NCBI GenBank assembly: GCA_030696085.1
Contig: JAUYNL010000022.1
Coordinates: 1-64,000 of the forward strand
DNA length: 64,000 bases
Source of the DNA: Luteolibacter sp.
GTDB lineage: Bacteria > Verrucomicrobiota > Verrucomicrobiia > Verrucomicrobiales > Akkermansiaceae
Reading direction: 5' to 3'
A model generated the notes under the pieces. It worked only from the letters and a program-made list of their open reading frames with translations, made no database searches and was not told the origin of the DNA. Both the position numbers and the translations under genes were made by a program. Below, piece after piece: positions 1 to 9,858 of this stretch; the stretch's first letter is position 1, and every line of letters starts with the position of its first letter.

Positions 1-952
1 GCTGGCCATCGTCGGAAAATGAGGTGATCTCCCGTAACAAGTGGGCGTTGCAGCGGGAGTGATCACATCGTTCGAGGGTATCGTATGAACCCCAGAAGTC
101 GGTGATGAGATTGCCGCGGTAGTTTGGCAGCACCCTGCCCGCCTCGAAGCCTTCGCGTCCGCGTTTGGGACTGTGGTTGTAAAGGGTGTGGGTCGCGGTG
201 GATGCCACATGGATCCATTCCGTATGTCCCGCGCGGCGCACGCCGGTCTCGTCGGCGTGGAGTTGTTTTGCCTCGCGCAATACTCCGGCGATGCGGTCAA
301 CCGCAGGGGCGATTTTCTCCGCACAACGCGCGACGGCACGCACGACGCTACCCGCACTGGGGCGATGGCCGAAAAGATCCTGGCAGACCTCTGCGGTGCG
401 TTCGCAGGGCAGAAGTTGTGCGATGTTGAGATAACTCATCACGCTTTGCATGCCGTGGCCGTATTGGACTGGGGCATTCACTTCGGCGGGAAACGGGGCG
501 GTGATCCATTTCGCGCAGGCGGGGCACCATTTGCATTCGGCCCGGTGTTCGCTCACTTCCATGGCGATGGGCGGAAGATCGAAAACCTGGCGCTTTTCCT
601 CACTGGCGACGGGTTCTTGGCGCAAGTCCGCGCCGCAGTCGGGGCACTGATCCAATGCGATGGAATGGGTGATGTCAGGAGCGGGGCTTTGCTGGAGGGT
701 CTGGCCGGTGTGGCCTGGTTGGCCGCCGGGTTTGCGTCCGGTGTTCTTGCGCCGCAGGGATTTGGTTTTGCGCTTCAGGCCGTCGCTGGAGGGCGGCTTG
801 CTGCTGTTGGAACTGTTCATGTTGAGGCGCTTTTCGAGTTCCGCAATGCGGGCTTCGAGGGGAGCGATGAGCGCGCAGACGGCATCAAGCCCGCCCGCAT
901 CGAAGGCGGCTTGGACGGCGGGACGCAGGGCTTTGGCTCGGTCGGTCAACAT
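1..952 (-). CDS. IS66 family transposase (TnpC-like), truncated at window start
   Basis: Reverse-strand translation MLTDRAKALRPAVQAAFDAGGLDAVCALIAPLEARIAELEKRLNMNSSNSSKPPSSDGLKRK...GGQPGHTGQTL...CPDCGADL...LHADETGVRR...LPNYRGNLITDFWGSYDT...CNAHLLREI matches IS66 TnpC (leucine-zipper-like N-terminus, NSSKPPSSD, zinc-finger, catalytic DETG). Open to window edge. Confidence 0.93.
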   Translation of the reverse strand, partial: MLTDRAKALRPAVQAAFDAGGLDAVCALIAPLEARIAELEKRLNMNSSNSSKPPSSDGLKRKTKSLRRKNTGRKPGGQPGHTGQTLQQSPAPDITHSIALDQCPDCGADLRQEPVASEEKRQVFDLPPIAMEVSEHRAECKWCPACAKWITAPFPAEVNAPVQYGHGMQSVMSYLNIAQLLPCERTAEVCQDLFGHRPSAGSVVRAVARCAEKIAPAVDRIAGVLREAKQLHADETGVRRAGHTEWIHVASTATHTLYNHSPKRGREGFEAGRVLPNYRGNLITDFWGSYDTLERCDHSRCNAHLLREITSFSDDGQ

Positions 953-1011
953 TTGGTAGCGATGGATACGCTGGAAATTGCTTAAGCTATCTTAAAGACC
1001 TGAATAGTTAC
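1..1011 (-). mobile_element. IS66-family insertion sequence (ISBst12-like, single ORF), partial; candidate terminus at 1011
   Basis: Transposase CDS plus GTAACTATTCAGG (reverse complement of 1001-1011 region) about 60 bp upstream of its start; IS66-family ends commonly begin GTAA. No tnpA/tnpB fit between the CDS start and this putative end. Confidence 0.6.
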
Positions 1012-1086
1012 GTGTGTTTTTCATAACACCCTACCGAGTGGCAGGGATTTCAACTCAACACCAGCCCGCTTTTTCTTCCCTAGCTA

Positions 1087-1106
1087 AGCCGTCCTGTGGG
1101 ACGGCT
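1087..1106. repeat. Perfect inverted repeat AGCCGTCC-TGTG-GGACGGCT
   Basis: 8-bp perfect stem with 4-nt loop, no adjacent T-tract. Confidence 0.7.
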
Positions 1107-1467
1107 GTGGACAGGATTCTTTCGAGGAAGCTAGCTCCCACTGGTGCCCCTCGGAGAACGATTCCGCCGCTGGATGATGGTGCCAAACCCCTTGATATCA
1201 CGAAGTCACGGATTCAATCATCGCATGAAACGAAGACCTTGCCTCTCACACCGGAACAGCCTTCCGTTTTGTGGGCGTGGGCGATTGGTTCTGGCCTGGT
1301 CGTTTTCATGGTGGGCGGTGCGTATTGGATGCTTATTCGCAGAAAGTGAATTTCCAAGCTGTCAGGGCAAGACCGATGGAAGCAGATTATGAGATTTTCG
1401 GCGTCACTTTTTGCACTGATGTAGCCGAAGCCTTGCGGTCGGCACGCTCGGCCATTACAAGAATCCC

Positions 1468-2361
1468 GTGGAACCGATCCGCTATTTCAACCGCCATACC
1501 CACGCGCTAGAGACCGAACAAGTCTATGGCGAGGGCTTTCTCCGCTGGACCTACGGCCACCCGCTGGGAGCCATTTCTCTGAATGCCTTCGTGAAACGCC
1601 CGTTCTTCTCGGCGTGGTATGGCAGGCGCATGAGCACGGAAAAATCCGCCGCACGGGTGGTTCCCTTCATCGAACACTATGGGCTGGATCCCGCTGAATT
1701 CGAGGATGCGCCGGAGTCGTTCCGCAGTTTCAACGAGTTTTTCTACCGCAAGCTCAAGCCCGCCGCGCGTCCGATCGATGCGGATGAAACGAGCGTGGTC
1801 TTCCCTGCGGACGGGCGGCACCTTGGATTTGATCGCGCCTCGGCCATCGAGGGGGTGTTTGTGAAGGGCCAGAAATTCGATCTGGCCGGCTTGCTGGGCG
1901 ATGCCGGACTCGCGGCGCGATATGCGGATGGCACACTGGTCCTCTCCCGGCTGTGTCCGGTGGATTACCATCGTTTTCATTTCCCGGCGGCGGGCACGCC
2001 GGGCGAGACGCGACTGATCGACGGACCCTTGTTCTCCGTCTCCCCGATCGCTCTGCGCAAGCGGCTTTCCTACTTGTGGACCAACAAGCGCACGATCACC
2101 CCGCTGCTAACCGGACGCTTCGGCACCGTCTTGTTGATGGAAATCGGCGCCACTTGCGTGGGCACCATCCGCCAGACCTTCACGCCAGGGACACCCGTGG
2201 AAAAAGGAGCTGGGAAAGGTTATTTCGCATTCGGCGGCTCCTCCACCATCACGCTTTTCGAACCCGGCGCAGTAACGCTGGAGCAGGATCTCGCCGCGCA
2301 TTCGACCCGGCAAACCGAGCTTTATGCCAAGGTGGGCACGCGGATGGCATGCTCCGCTTGA
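1468..2361 (+). CDS. psd: Phosphatidylserine decarboxylase
   Basis: FNEFFYRKLKPAARPID, SRLCPVDYHRFHFP, and C-terminal FGGSST (PSD processing motif). GTG start. Confidence 0.93.
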   Translation: MEPIRYFNRHTHALETEQVYGEGFLRWTYGHPLGAISLNAFVKRPFFSAWYGRRMSTEKSAARVVPFIEHYGLDPAEFEDAPESFRSFNEFFYRKLKPAARPIDADETSVVFPADGRHLGFDRASAIEGVFVKGQKFDLAGLLGDAGLAARYADGTLVLSRLCPVDYHRFHFPAAGTPGETRLIDGPLFSVSPIALRKRLSYLWTNKRTITPLLTGRFGTVLLMEIGATCVGTIRQTFTPGTPVEKGAGKGYFAFGGSSTITLFEPGAVTLEQDLAAHSTRQTELYAKVGTRMACSA

Positions 2362-2398
2362 CCTTCCCGGATCAGTCACCAAGCTGCACATATCACGC

Positions 2399-5158
2399 AT
2401 GCCCGCCTACCTCCAGACCCTCGAACAACACGCCCGGGAGACCCTCAAGTCCGCCACCGAGGGCCAGCTTTCTCCAGCCGAACGCATCGCGCTCTACAAG
2501 CGCTTCCTCAAGGTCGAGGAACAGCGCATCCTCACACGCCACCGCGCCGGGGCCGACGGTCTCGAAATCGCCCGCGACCGCGCGGCCCTCATCGACACCC
2601 TGCTCGCCTCGATCCTCCAGGCTTCGATCAACACGCGCGGCAAGGACGGCAGTTCCAGCCACATCGCGCTCGTCGCCACCGGCGGCTATGGTCGCGGCCT
2701 GCTCAATCCACGCTCGGACATCGATCTGCTCTTCCTTCTCCCACGGGCATCGACCAAACTTCCGAAATCCCTCCAGGATCTTGTCCAGGATGTACTTTAT
2801 CCGCTCTGGGATGTGGGATTCAAGGTGGGCCACGCCTGCCGTTCGATCACCGAGTGCATCCAGCAGGCGAAGATCGATCAGGAAAACAAGACCTCGCTGA
2901 TGGATGCGCGCCTGATCGCCGGAGACGCGGTGCTGTTCGCCAAGTTCGAGACCAGTTTCGCCAAGGAATGCATCAACAAGAACCAGGCCGCTTTTTTCGA
3001 ACTGCGCCGCCAGGACCTCCGCAGCCGCCATGAGAAATACTCCCGCACCGTTTTCCTACAGGAACCCAACGTCAAGGAAAGCTGCGGCGGTATGCGGGAC
3101 TATCACAGCGTGCAGTGGGTCGCCCGGGTCAAACGCGGCAGCGCCAGGCTGGAGAATCTGGTGGAAAGCAAACTGCTCACAGCCTCCGCGTGCCGCGAAA
3201 TGGAGGATGCCTACGACTTCCTCCATCGAGTCCGCAACGAACTCCACTACCACACCGGCAAGGGCACCGACCAGCTCACCCTCCAGCTCCAGGGCGTGGT
3301 GGCCACCGCCTTCAACTACCCGCAGCGCAACATCCTGCGCAGCACCGAGGCCTTCATGCGGGACTACTACCGCCACACCCGGCATCTCTATCAGCACACC
3401 ACCTCGCTGATGGAGGCCTTCGAGATCGAACGGGACTCGCGCGCCGATTCCGGCATCCGCTCCTTCCTCACCTTCCGGAAAAAGAGCCGCGAGGAATTCG
3501 ATGACTTCATCGCCAGGGACGGCCGCCTGTTTCCCGCAAACCAGGACATCTTCAAGGACGATCCCAGCCGCCTGATGCGGCTCTTCCAGCACTGCCAGCT
3601 GCGGAACCTCCAGCTCAGTCCGCAACTGCGCCGCCTCATCGCCCAGCACTGGGAGGATATCGACCGGCCCTTCCGCTACTCGAAAACCAACCGTCAGATC
3701 TTCCAGGCCATCCTCGAACGCAAGGGCGACGTCGCGCGCACGCTGCGCCTCATGCACCGCATCGGCTTCCTCGGCCGCTACCTGCCCGAGTTCGGCGCGC
3801 TCGACTGCCTCGTCCAACACGAGTTCTTTCACCGCTACACCGCGGACGAACACACGCTGCGCTGCGTCGAGGAGCTCGACAAACTCACCGCGGAAAACAA
3901 TCCGCGACGCGAAATCTATCGGCGTCTTTTCCATGAGATCGCCGATCCCTACGCGCTCTACCTCGCCGTGATCCTGCATGATACCGGACGAGCCGAAAAC
4001 GTCCGCGAACACATCGACGGCTCCGCCATTCTCGCCGCCAAGCTCTGCAACCGCCTCCAGATCCATGGCGCGCGGCGCAGCCTCATCATGTTCCTGGTGG
4101 ACAACCACCTCACCTTCTGGCGCACCGCCACCACCCGCAATCTCGACGATCCGGAGGTGATCGCCGAGTTCGCGGCCATCGTCAAAAACCGCTCCAATCT
4201 CGATGCCCTGCTGCTCTTCACCTTCATCGACTCCAGCGCCACCGCTCCGGACGCATGGAACGGCTGGAAGGAAAGCCTGATGCTCCAACTTCACACCGCC
4301 ACCCGGAATTTCCTGGAGGACGGCCGTGAGAAGTATTCCAGGAAACTCGATGCCGACCGCCTCGCCCTGCGCGACGCCGTGATCGGCCAGATGCGCGAGG
4401 ACTATCATCCGGACATCAAGCGCCACTTCGAGCGCATGCCCGCCGCCGCCTTCCACTTCCGCCAGCCCGGTCCCATCGTCACCCAGGTGCGCACCGTCCG
4501 CCATTTCCTCCAGCGCGAGGCGGACACCAAGGCCCCCTTCGCCTCCTGCATCAAATGGATCGACCACACCGAACAAGGCTACTCCGAAGTCGTGCTCGCC
4601 ACCCGCGACAAGCCGTTGTTGCTGGAAAAAATCTGCTGCGCCTTCGCCTCCGAGCAGGTCAACATTCTATCAGCCGACTTGTTCACCCGCGCCGATGGCA
4701 TCGTGGTGAACATCTTCCGCGTCTGCACCACCAACTTCGAGGCCGTCTCCTCCGCCGCCACGCGCAAGCGTTTCCACACAACCTTCGAGACCATCCTCTC
4801 CGCCGAAGTCTATGAACCGGAGCGCTACCTGAAACGCCGCGTCAATTTCCTCAGGCCGCGCACCGACCAGGGCATCCCGGTGCCGGTGCGCGCCTACGTG
4901 ACCAACGAACTCCACCCGAACTGCACCACCGTGGAGCTCCAGGCGCTCGACCGCATCGGCCTGCTGCACGATCTTTTCCATACCATCAACGAGCACGGTC
5001 TCAACACCGCCCACGCCCGGATCTGCACCGAAAAAGGCGTGGCCATGGACACCCTCTACATCACCACTGCGGAGGGCGGAAAGATCGAGGAGGCGGCGAT
5101 CATCAGGCAGCTCGAAGAACGCTTCTCCACCCTCATCGCCCGCCCGGAGGCGGAGTGA
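2399..5158 (+). CDS. glnD: [Protein-PII] uridylyltransferase
   Basis: GYGRGLLNPRSDIDLLFLLP nucleotidyltransferase motif, HD-type region (AVILHDTGRA), tandem C-terminal ACT-like domains; about 920 aa. Confidence 0.9.
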   Translation: MPAYLQTLEQHARETLKSATEGQLSPAERIALYKRFLKVEEQRILTRHRAGADGLEIARDRAALIDTLLASILQASINTRGKDGSSSHIALVATGGYGRGLLNPRSDIDLLFLLPRASTKLPKSLQDLVQDVLYPLWDVGFKVGHACRSITECIQQAKIDQENKTSLMDARLIAGDAVLFAKFETSFAKECINKNQAAFFELRRQDLRSRHEKYSRTVFLQEPNVKESCGGMRDYHSVQWVARVKRGSARLENLVESKLLTASACREMEDAYDFLHRVRNELHYHTGKGTDQLTLQLQGVVATAFNYPQRNILRSTEAFMRDYYRHTRHLYQHTTSLMEAFEIERDSRADSGIRSFLTFRKKSREEFDDFIARDGRLFPANQDIFKDDPSRLMRLFQHCQLRNLQLSPQLRRLIAQHWEDIDRPFRYSKTNRQIFQAILERKGDVARTLRLMHRIGFLGRYLPEFGALDCLVQHEFFHRYTADEHTLRCVEELDKLTAENNPRREIYRRLFHEIADPYALYLAVILHDTGRAENVREHIDGSAILAAKLCNRLQIHGARRSLIMFLVDNHLTFWRTATTRNLDDPEVIAEFAAIVKNRSNLDALLLFTFIDSSATAPDAWNGWKESLMLQLHTATRNFLEDGREKYSRKLDADRLALRDAVIGQMREDYHPDIKRHFERMPAAAFHFRQPGPIVTQVRTVRHFLQREADTKAPFASCIKWIDHTEQGYSEVVLATRDKPLLLEKICCAFASEQVNILSADLFTRADGIVVNIFRVCTTNFEAVSSAATRKRFHTTFETILSAEVYEPERYLKRRVNFLRPRTDQGIPVPVRAYVTNELHPNCTTVELQALDRIGLLHDLFHTINEHGLNTAHARICTEKGVAMDTLYITTAEGGKIEEAAIIRQLEERFSTLIARPEAE

Positions 5159-5241
5159 GGAAACCGGCATTCCCGCCAAAGAGGGGCATTTGCCCGGAAA
5201 GCGGTTGCAGGTTGTGATGGCACTGTCTTTAATCCTCCGCC

Positions 5242-6297
5242 GTGCCCCCATTGGATCTGCAAACAGCCCCGGGTGACCTGGCAAACAACCGCGACTTCCT
5301 GCGTTCGGTTTTTCAATCGATGCTTCGCGCCAGGATTCTGGAAAACAAGCTCTCCAGCCTTTATAAAGCGGGAAAAATAGTCGGCGGCGTCTATCTCGGG
5401 CGCGGTCAGGAAGCGGTCAGCGCCGCCCTCGGCTCCGCTCTCATCCCAGGCACGGACTTTTTCGCCCCGCTCATCCGCGACCAGGCCGGACGCACGGCTT
5501 TTGGAGAACCGATGCTCGACTGCACCCGCACCTACCTTGGCTCCGTGCAGGGGCCGATGCGCGGCAGGGACGGCAATATCCACCGCGGACGACCGAAATC
5601 CGGCATGCCGGTGATGATTTCCCATCTGGGTTCCCAGGTTTCCGTGGTGGCGGGCATGCTGTTTGCAAAGCGCCTGCAAGGCACGCTGGATGGCCGCGTG
5701 GGAGCCACCTGCATCGGTGACGGTGCCTCCTCCACCGGGGCCTTTCATGAAGGGCTCAACATTGCCGCCGTCGAAAAACTGCCGCTGGTGGTGATCATCG
5801 CCAACAACCAGTTTGCCTACTCCACGCCCAATCACCGGCAGTTCGCCTGCGCCGATCTGGTGGAAAAAGCCCGTGGATATGGCATCGGCGGCATGACCGT
5901 GGATGGTACGGACCTGCTGGCCTGTGCCTCGGTGATCACCGAGGCCATCCACCGCGCCCGCGCCGGACAGGGACCACAGATGGTTGTGGCGCGGCTGCTG
6001 CGCCTTTCCGGCCACGGCGAACATGACGATGGCTTCTACGTCCCCGGTGACTTGCGCCAGGGCCATTACGGGCGCGATTGTGTCGAGGTGGCCATGCTCC
6101 AACTCGTGGAAAACGGCATCGCCACCGTGGATGAGATTTTTGAATGGCAGGAACAATTCGCCGAGGAGGTGCAGCGGGCCGTGGCCCAGGCCCAACAGGA
6201 AGAGCCTCCCGATCCATACCATGAGGACTGGACGGCGCTTTCCACCCGCTTTCCCCTGCCCCATCACCCACCCGCAACCCAATCCTTTTTCCCGTGA
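5242..6297 (+). CDS. Thiamine pyrophosphate-dependent dehydrogenase E1 component alpha subunit
   Basis: IGDGASSTGAFHEGLNIAAVEKLPLVVIIANNQFAYSTP TPP-binding motif. GTG start; overlaps the E1 beta gene. Confidence 0.9.
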   Translation: MPPLDLQTAPGDLANNRDFLRSVFQSMLRARILENKLSSLYKAGKIVGGVYLGRGQEAVSAALGSALIPGTDFFAPLIRDQAGRTAFGEPMLDCTRTYLGSVQGPMRGRDGNIHRGRPKSGMPVMISHLGSQVSVVAGMLFAKRLQGTLDGRVGATCIGDGASSTGAFHEGLNIAAVEKLPLVVIIANNQFAYSTPNHRQFACADLVEKARGYGIGGMTVDGTDLLACASVITEAIHRARAGQGPQMVVARLLRLSGHGEHDDGFYVPGDLRQGHYGRDCVEVAMLQLVENGIATVDEIFEWQEQFAEEVQRAVAQAQQEEPPDPYHEDWTALSTRFPLPHHPPATQSFFP

Positions 6298-7259
6298 GCG
6301 TCACCTACATCGATGCCATCCGCGCAGCGCAGGAAACCCTGCTGCGGGAGGATTCGCGCGTGTTTCTCTACGGCCAGGACATCGCCACCTTCGGCGGTGC
6401 CTTCAAGGCCACCAAGGGCCTCGCCGAAATGTTTCCCAACCGGGTCTTCGACAGCCCGATCTCCGAGGACGCCATGATCGGCCTGGCCGTCGGCGCAGCC
6501 ATCGAGGGGATGCGCCCGATCATTGAAATGCAATTCGCGGATTTCTCGTCGGTGGCCTTCAACCAGATCGTCAACCAGGCGGCCACCCATTTCTATCGGA
6601 CAGGCATGCCCATCCCCATCACGGTGCGGCTTCCCTCCGGAGGCACACCCGGCTCCGGCCCCTTCCACAGCCAGAGCATGGAGGGCATCTACGCCCAATA
6701 TCCGGGACTGGTCGTTCTAACACCCGCTTCCGTTTCGGACGCCTACCACATGCTCATCGACGCCGTCGCCCTCGATGATCCTGTTATTTTCTGCGAGCAC
6801 AAGTTCCTCTATCGCTGGCTCAAGGCGAAGTCCATCAACGGCGACCACCTGCCCATCGGCCAGGCCCGCATCATCCGGCCGGGCAAGCACGCCACGGTCG
6901 TCGCCTACTCCGCCATGGTTCACGAGGCCGTGCGCGCCGCCGACCGCCTCCAACAGGACGGCTGGGAGATCGAAGTGGTGGATCTGCGCTCGGTGAAACC
7001 GCTGGATATCGATACGGTGCTCGCCTCCGTCGCGCGGACCGGGCGGCTGCTCGCCGTCGGCGAGGCCTTTCCCTGGGGTGGCGTGACGGCGGAAGTCGTC
7101 TCGCGCGTCACCGAGGAGGGATTTCATTTGTTGGACGCGCCGCCGCAGCGGCTCAACGCCCGCGACACGCCCGTCCCCTATCATCCGAAACTCTGGGCCG
7201 CCCACCGCCCGACGCCCGAATCCATCTGCCAGGCCCTCCGCAAACTGCTAGCCTTCTAG
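6294..7259 (+). CDS. 2-oxoacid dehydrogenase E1 component beta subunit
   Basis: FGGAFKATKGLAEMFPNRVFDSPISEDAMIGLAVGAAIEGMRPIIEMQFADF; transketolase-like beta subunit. Confidence 0.92.
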   Translation: MSVTYIDAIRAAQETLLREDSRVFLYGQDIATFGGAFKATKGLAEMFPNRVFDSPISEDAMIGLAVGAAIEGMRPIIEMQFADFSSVAFNQIVNQAATHFYRTGMPIPITVRLPSGGTPGSGPFHSQSMEGIYAQYPGLVVLTPASVSDAYHMLIDAVALDDPVIFCEHKFLYRWLKAKSINGDHLPIGQARIIRPGKHATVVAYSAMVHEAVRAADRLQQDGWEIEVVDLRSVKPLDIDTVLASVARTGRLLAVGEAFPWGGVTAEVVSRVTEEGFHLLDAPPQRLNARDTPVPYHPKLWAAHRPTPESICQALRKLLAF

Positions 7260-7302
7260 CCCTACCAGCATTTCTGTTTACCGCATCCCAGCTTTTACCC
7301 AA

Positions 7303-8544
7303 ATGCCCACCGTCCCCATCTTCATGCCCCAGCTCGGCGAATCCATCGCCGAGGCCACCGTCATCCGCCTCGGCATCGCGGTAGGAGACGCGGTGCGCAC
7401 CGACCAGGAAATCATCGAGGTGGAAACCAACAAGGCCGTGATGGGCGTGACCACCCTTTGCAACGGGATCGTTGCCGAAATCAAGGCCCAGGAAGGAGTT
7501 TCCTACTCGGTCGGATCTCTGTTAGGCCTGCTGGACGTCACCGAGGAGGAAGTCGCCCGCACCGGCGTGGACACCTTGGAATCACTCGAAGCGAAACGCA
7601 CCGATGCCGATCAATCCGCCAGTCCGGCCCGCGCCGAGGCCAACCTGCATTTCGCCCTTGATGATGGCGACGCCTACGAGGAAGCCCCGGCCGTGGTGCC
7701 CAGCGTGAAAGGCCTGCCGGTCCCCGCCGGCACCATGGGAGCCCACTACATTTCACCCCGCATGCGCGCCCGCATGAACGATCTCGGCCTGCGCGAGGCC
7801 GATATTTCCGCCGTCGCGGGAACTGGCGCCGGCGGCCGCGTCACCGTGGAGGACCTCGAACGATTCCTCGACTACCTCGAAGCATGGCCAAGCACCCAGG
7901 CCTCTCCGATGCGCCTCGCCGTGGCCGACGCCATGCGCCGGAGCTGGACCCGCCCGCTCGCCACCGTGGGCCTGCCCGTTCTTCTCGACCGCGTGCTCGA
8001 CCACCGGCGCAACCACACGCCGAAACCCGGCCTCACCCTTTACGTGCTCCGGGCATTCGCCATCGCGGTGGGGGAAAAACCCTCCGCCGCCGGTTACCTC
8101 ATCGGCGACAAAATCGTCCACCCGCGCTCACTGGACATCGGCGTGGCCGTGCAGGTGGAGGACGGCGTGCTGGTACCCGTCGTGCGCAAGGTGGATCAAA
8201 AAACCCTGCGCGACCTCATCGGAGAATACGACGATCTCATCGAGCGCGGCCGCCGCCGCCGCCTCAGCGAAGCGGATTGCAGCGGCGGCATCGCCACCGT
8301 GACCAACTTCGGCACCTTCGGCCTGACTCTCGGCACTCCGATCCCGCTGCCAAATGAAACCCTCATCCTGGGAATCGGGGCCGGTGTGAAAAAACCGGTT
8401 TGGAGCCAGGAAGTGGAAGCATTTCTTCCCGCCACCGTCGCGGAGATCTTCATCACATTCGACCACCGGGTGGTCGATGGCGGAGATGTCGGACTCCTGC
8501 TCAACCGGGTATCCGAGCTCCTCCAACAGCCCGAGGCCCTCTGA
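7303..8544 (+). CDS. Dihydrolipoamide acyltransferase (E2) of 2-oxoacid dehydrogenase complex
   Basis: N-terminal lipoyl domain (VETNKAVMGV), peripheral-subunit-binding domain (ISPRMRARMNDLGLREADISAVAGTGAGGRVTVEDLERF), catalytic FDHRVVDG. Confidence 0.93.
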   Translation: MPTVPIFMPQLGESIAEATVIRLGIAVGDAVRTDQEIIEVETNKAVMGVTTLCNGIVAEIKAQEGVSYSVGSLLGLLDVTEEEVARTGVDTLESLEAKRTDADQSASPARAEANLHFALDDGDAYEEAPAVVPSVKGLPVPAGTMGAHYISPRMRARMNDLGLREADISAVAGTGAGGRVTVEDLERFLDYLEAWPSTQASPMRLAVADAMRRSWTRPLATVGLPVLLDRVLDHRRNHTPKPGLTLYVLRAFAIAVGEKPSAAGYLIGDKIVHPRSLDIGVAVQVEDGVLVPVVRKVDQKTLRDLIGEYDDLIERGRRRRLSEADCSGGIATVTNFGTFGLTLGTPIPLPNETLILGIGAGVKKPVWSQEVEAFLPATVAEIFITFDHRVVDGGDVGLLLNRVSELLQQPEAL

Positions 8545-8574
8545 GACCTTGCTGAAAAGCGCGATTTCCAATGA

Positions 8575-8627
8575 GGAAGACAGGAAAGCAGGAATAGAAT
8601 TTGCTACCGATATTCCTCCTGTCTTCC
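8575..8627. repeat. Long imperfect inverted repeat / stem-loop downstream of E2 gene
   Basis: GGAAGACAGG(8575-8584)/CCTGTCTTCC(8618-8627) continuing into AGGAATA(8590-8596)/TATTCCT(8611-8617) with a 5-nt bulge. Confidence 0.75.
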
Positions 8628-8757
8628 CGCTTTCCAAAATCAACCCATCCAAATCCTGCCGCGGAGCCTGCTCGTTTGCCGGCATCTGCTGTTGATGTGC
8701 CGGCCCCGGCGTTTGGGTTTGCTTCGCGGGTCCATCCTGATTCAGAGTGCCGCTGCG

Positions 8758-9657
8758 ATGGAGAAACGCATGCCCGGATTACTTCGCTTTGTCAGCCGGG
8801 TGCTGGGGGATTTCTTCCTGCGCAACCACGGCCTGCTGCTGACAGGCGCGGTGGCCCACAGCATGATGCTTTCGCTCATTCCGCTCTCGGCGGTGCTGAT
8901 GGTGGCCGTCTCCCATTTCTTTGACCAGAAACTCCTGATGGAAGCCCTCACCACGGAAATCTCACTCATCGCGCCAGGCTTCGCCCCCACTCTAACCGAA
9001 GTTCTGGATGGCTTTCTACAAAACCGCAAGGTCGTGGGCTGGATCGGTCTGCTGATCCTGCTGTTCTTCAGTTCCATGGCCTTCCGGGTGATCGAGAATT
9101 CCATCGCCATCATTTTCCACAAGCCCATGCCGACCCTCAAACGCAAATTCTGGGTCTCCGCCCTGATGCCCTATCTGTTCGTTCTCATCGCCGCCGCCGG
9201 ACTGATCGTCATCACCTCCGCCAACGCCATCATTGATGCCCGCGGCCAGCTCCGCCATGTGTTTCCCCAGATCGACGCACTCATCCACCACCATCTGGGC
9301 TCCATCCTCTACGCCGGCGGCGTGCTCGGACTCGTGCTGCTTTTCACGCTGTTTTACAAAATCATGCCCGTGGGCAAGGTCTCCTTCCGCCTTGCCCTCG
9401 CCGGTGGAGTCACTGCCGCCATCCTCTGGGAAATCATCCGCCATCTGTTGGTCGCGTATTATACCAATGTCTCCATCGTCAACGTCCTCTACGGCTCGAT
9501 GGCCACCATCATCATCGTCCTGCTCACCATGGAGGCGGTCGCACTGGTCCTGCTGCTCGGAGCCCAGGTCATCGCGGACCTCCAGGGCAATGCCAACGCC
9601 GGCCTGCCATGGCACGAGGACCCGCCCGCCCCTCCCGGACCACCGTATCAGGTTTGA
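8758..9657 (+). CDS. YihY/BrkB family inner-membrane protein
   Basis: Multi-TM protein with BrkB-like sequence (AVAHSMMLSLIPLSAVLM..., FRVIENSIAIIF, LFTLFYKIMPVGKVSFRLALAGGVTAAILWEI). Confidence 0.82.
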   Translation: MEKRMPGLLRFVSRVLGDFFLRNHGLLLTGAVAHSMMLSLIPLSAVLMVAVSHFFDQKLLMEALTTEISLIAPGFAPTLTEVLDGFLQNRKVVGWIGLLILLFFSSMAFRVIENSIAIIFHKPMPTLKRKFWVSALMPYLFVLIAAAGLIVITSANAIIDARGQLRHVFPQIDALIHHHLGSILYAGGVLGLVLLFTLFYKIMPVGKVSFRLALAGGVTAAILWEIIRHLLVAYYTNVSIVNVLYGSMATIIIVLLTMEAVALVLLLGAQVIADLQGNANAGLPWHEDPPAPPGPPYQV

Positions 9658-9858
9658 TGACCCGCAGGACTCCCAATCTCTGCGCAAATCATGCCATGAC
9701 CTCGACTCCCTCCTCAGATATCTCATTATCAGCTCATCCGGCACAGGTCCGCCCCAGGCAAATCCCAGGGGTAAAATACGCGTAGCCTTAGCGACTTCCT
9801 GCGGTGTCAGTCACCCAGGACCTGCAATCATCCTTCCAACACACCCACTTCCGCCACA

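Noticed and set aside
3056-4576. Long antisense ORF (506 aa) opposite glnD
   Set aside because: Shadow ORF from GC-rich codon bias; the + strand clearly encodes GlnD and the antisense product has low-complexity Val/Glu/Gly/Ala composition.
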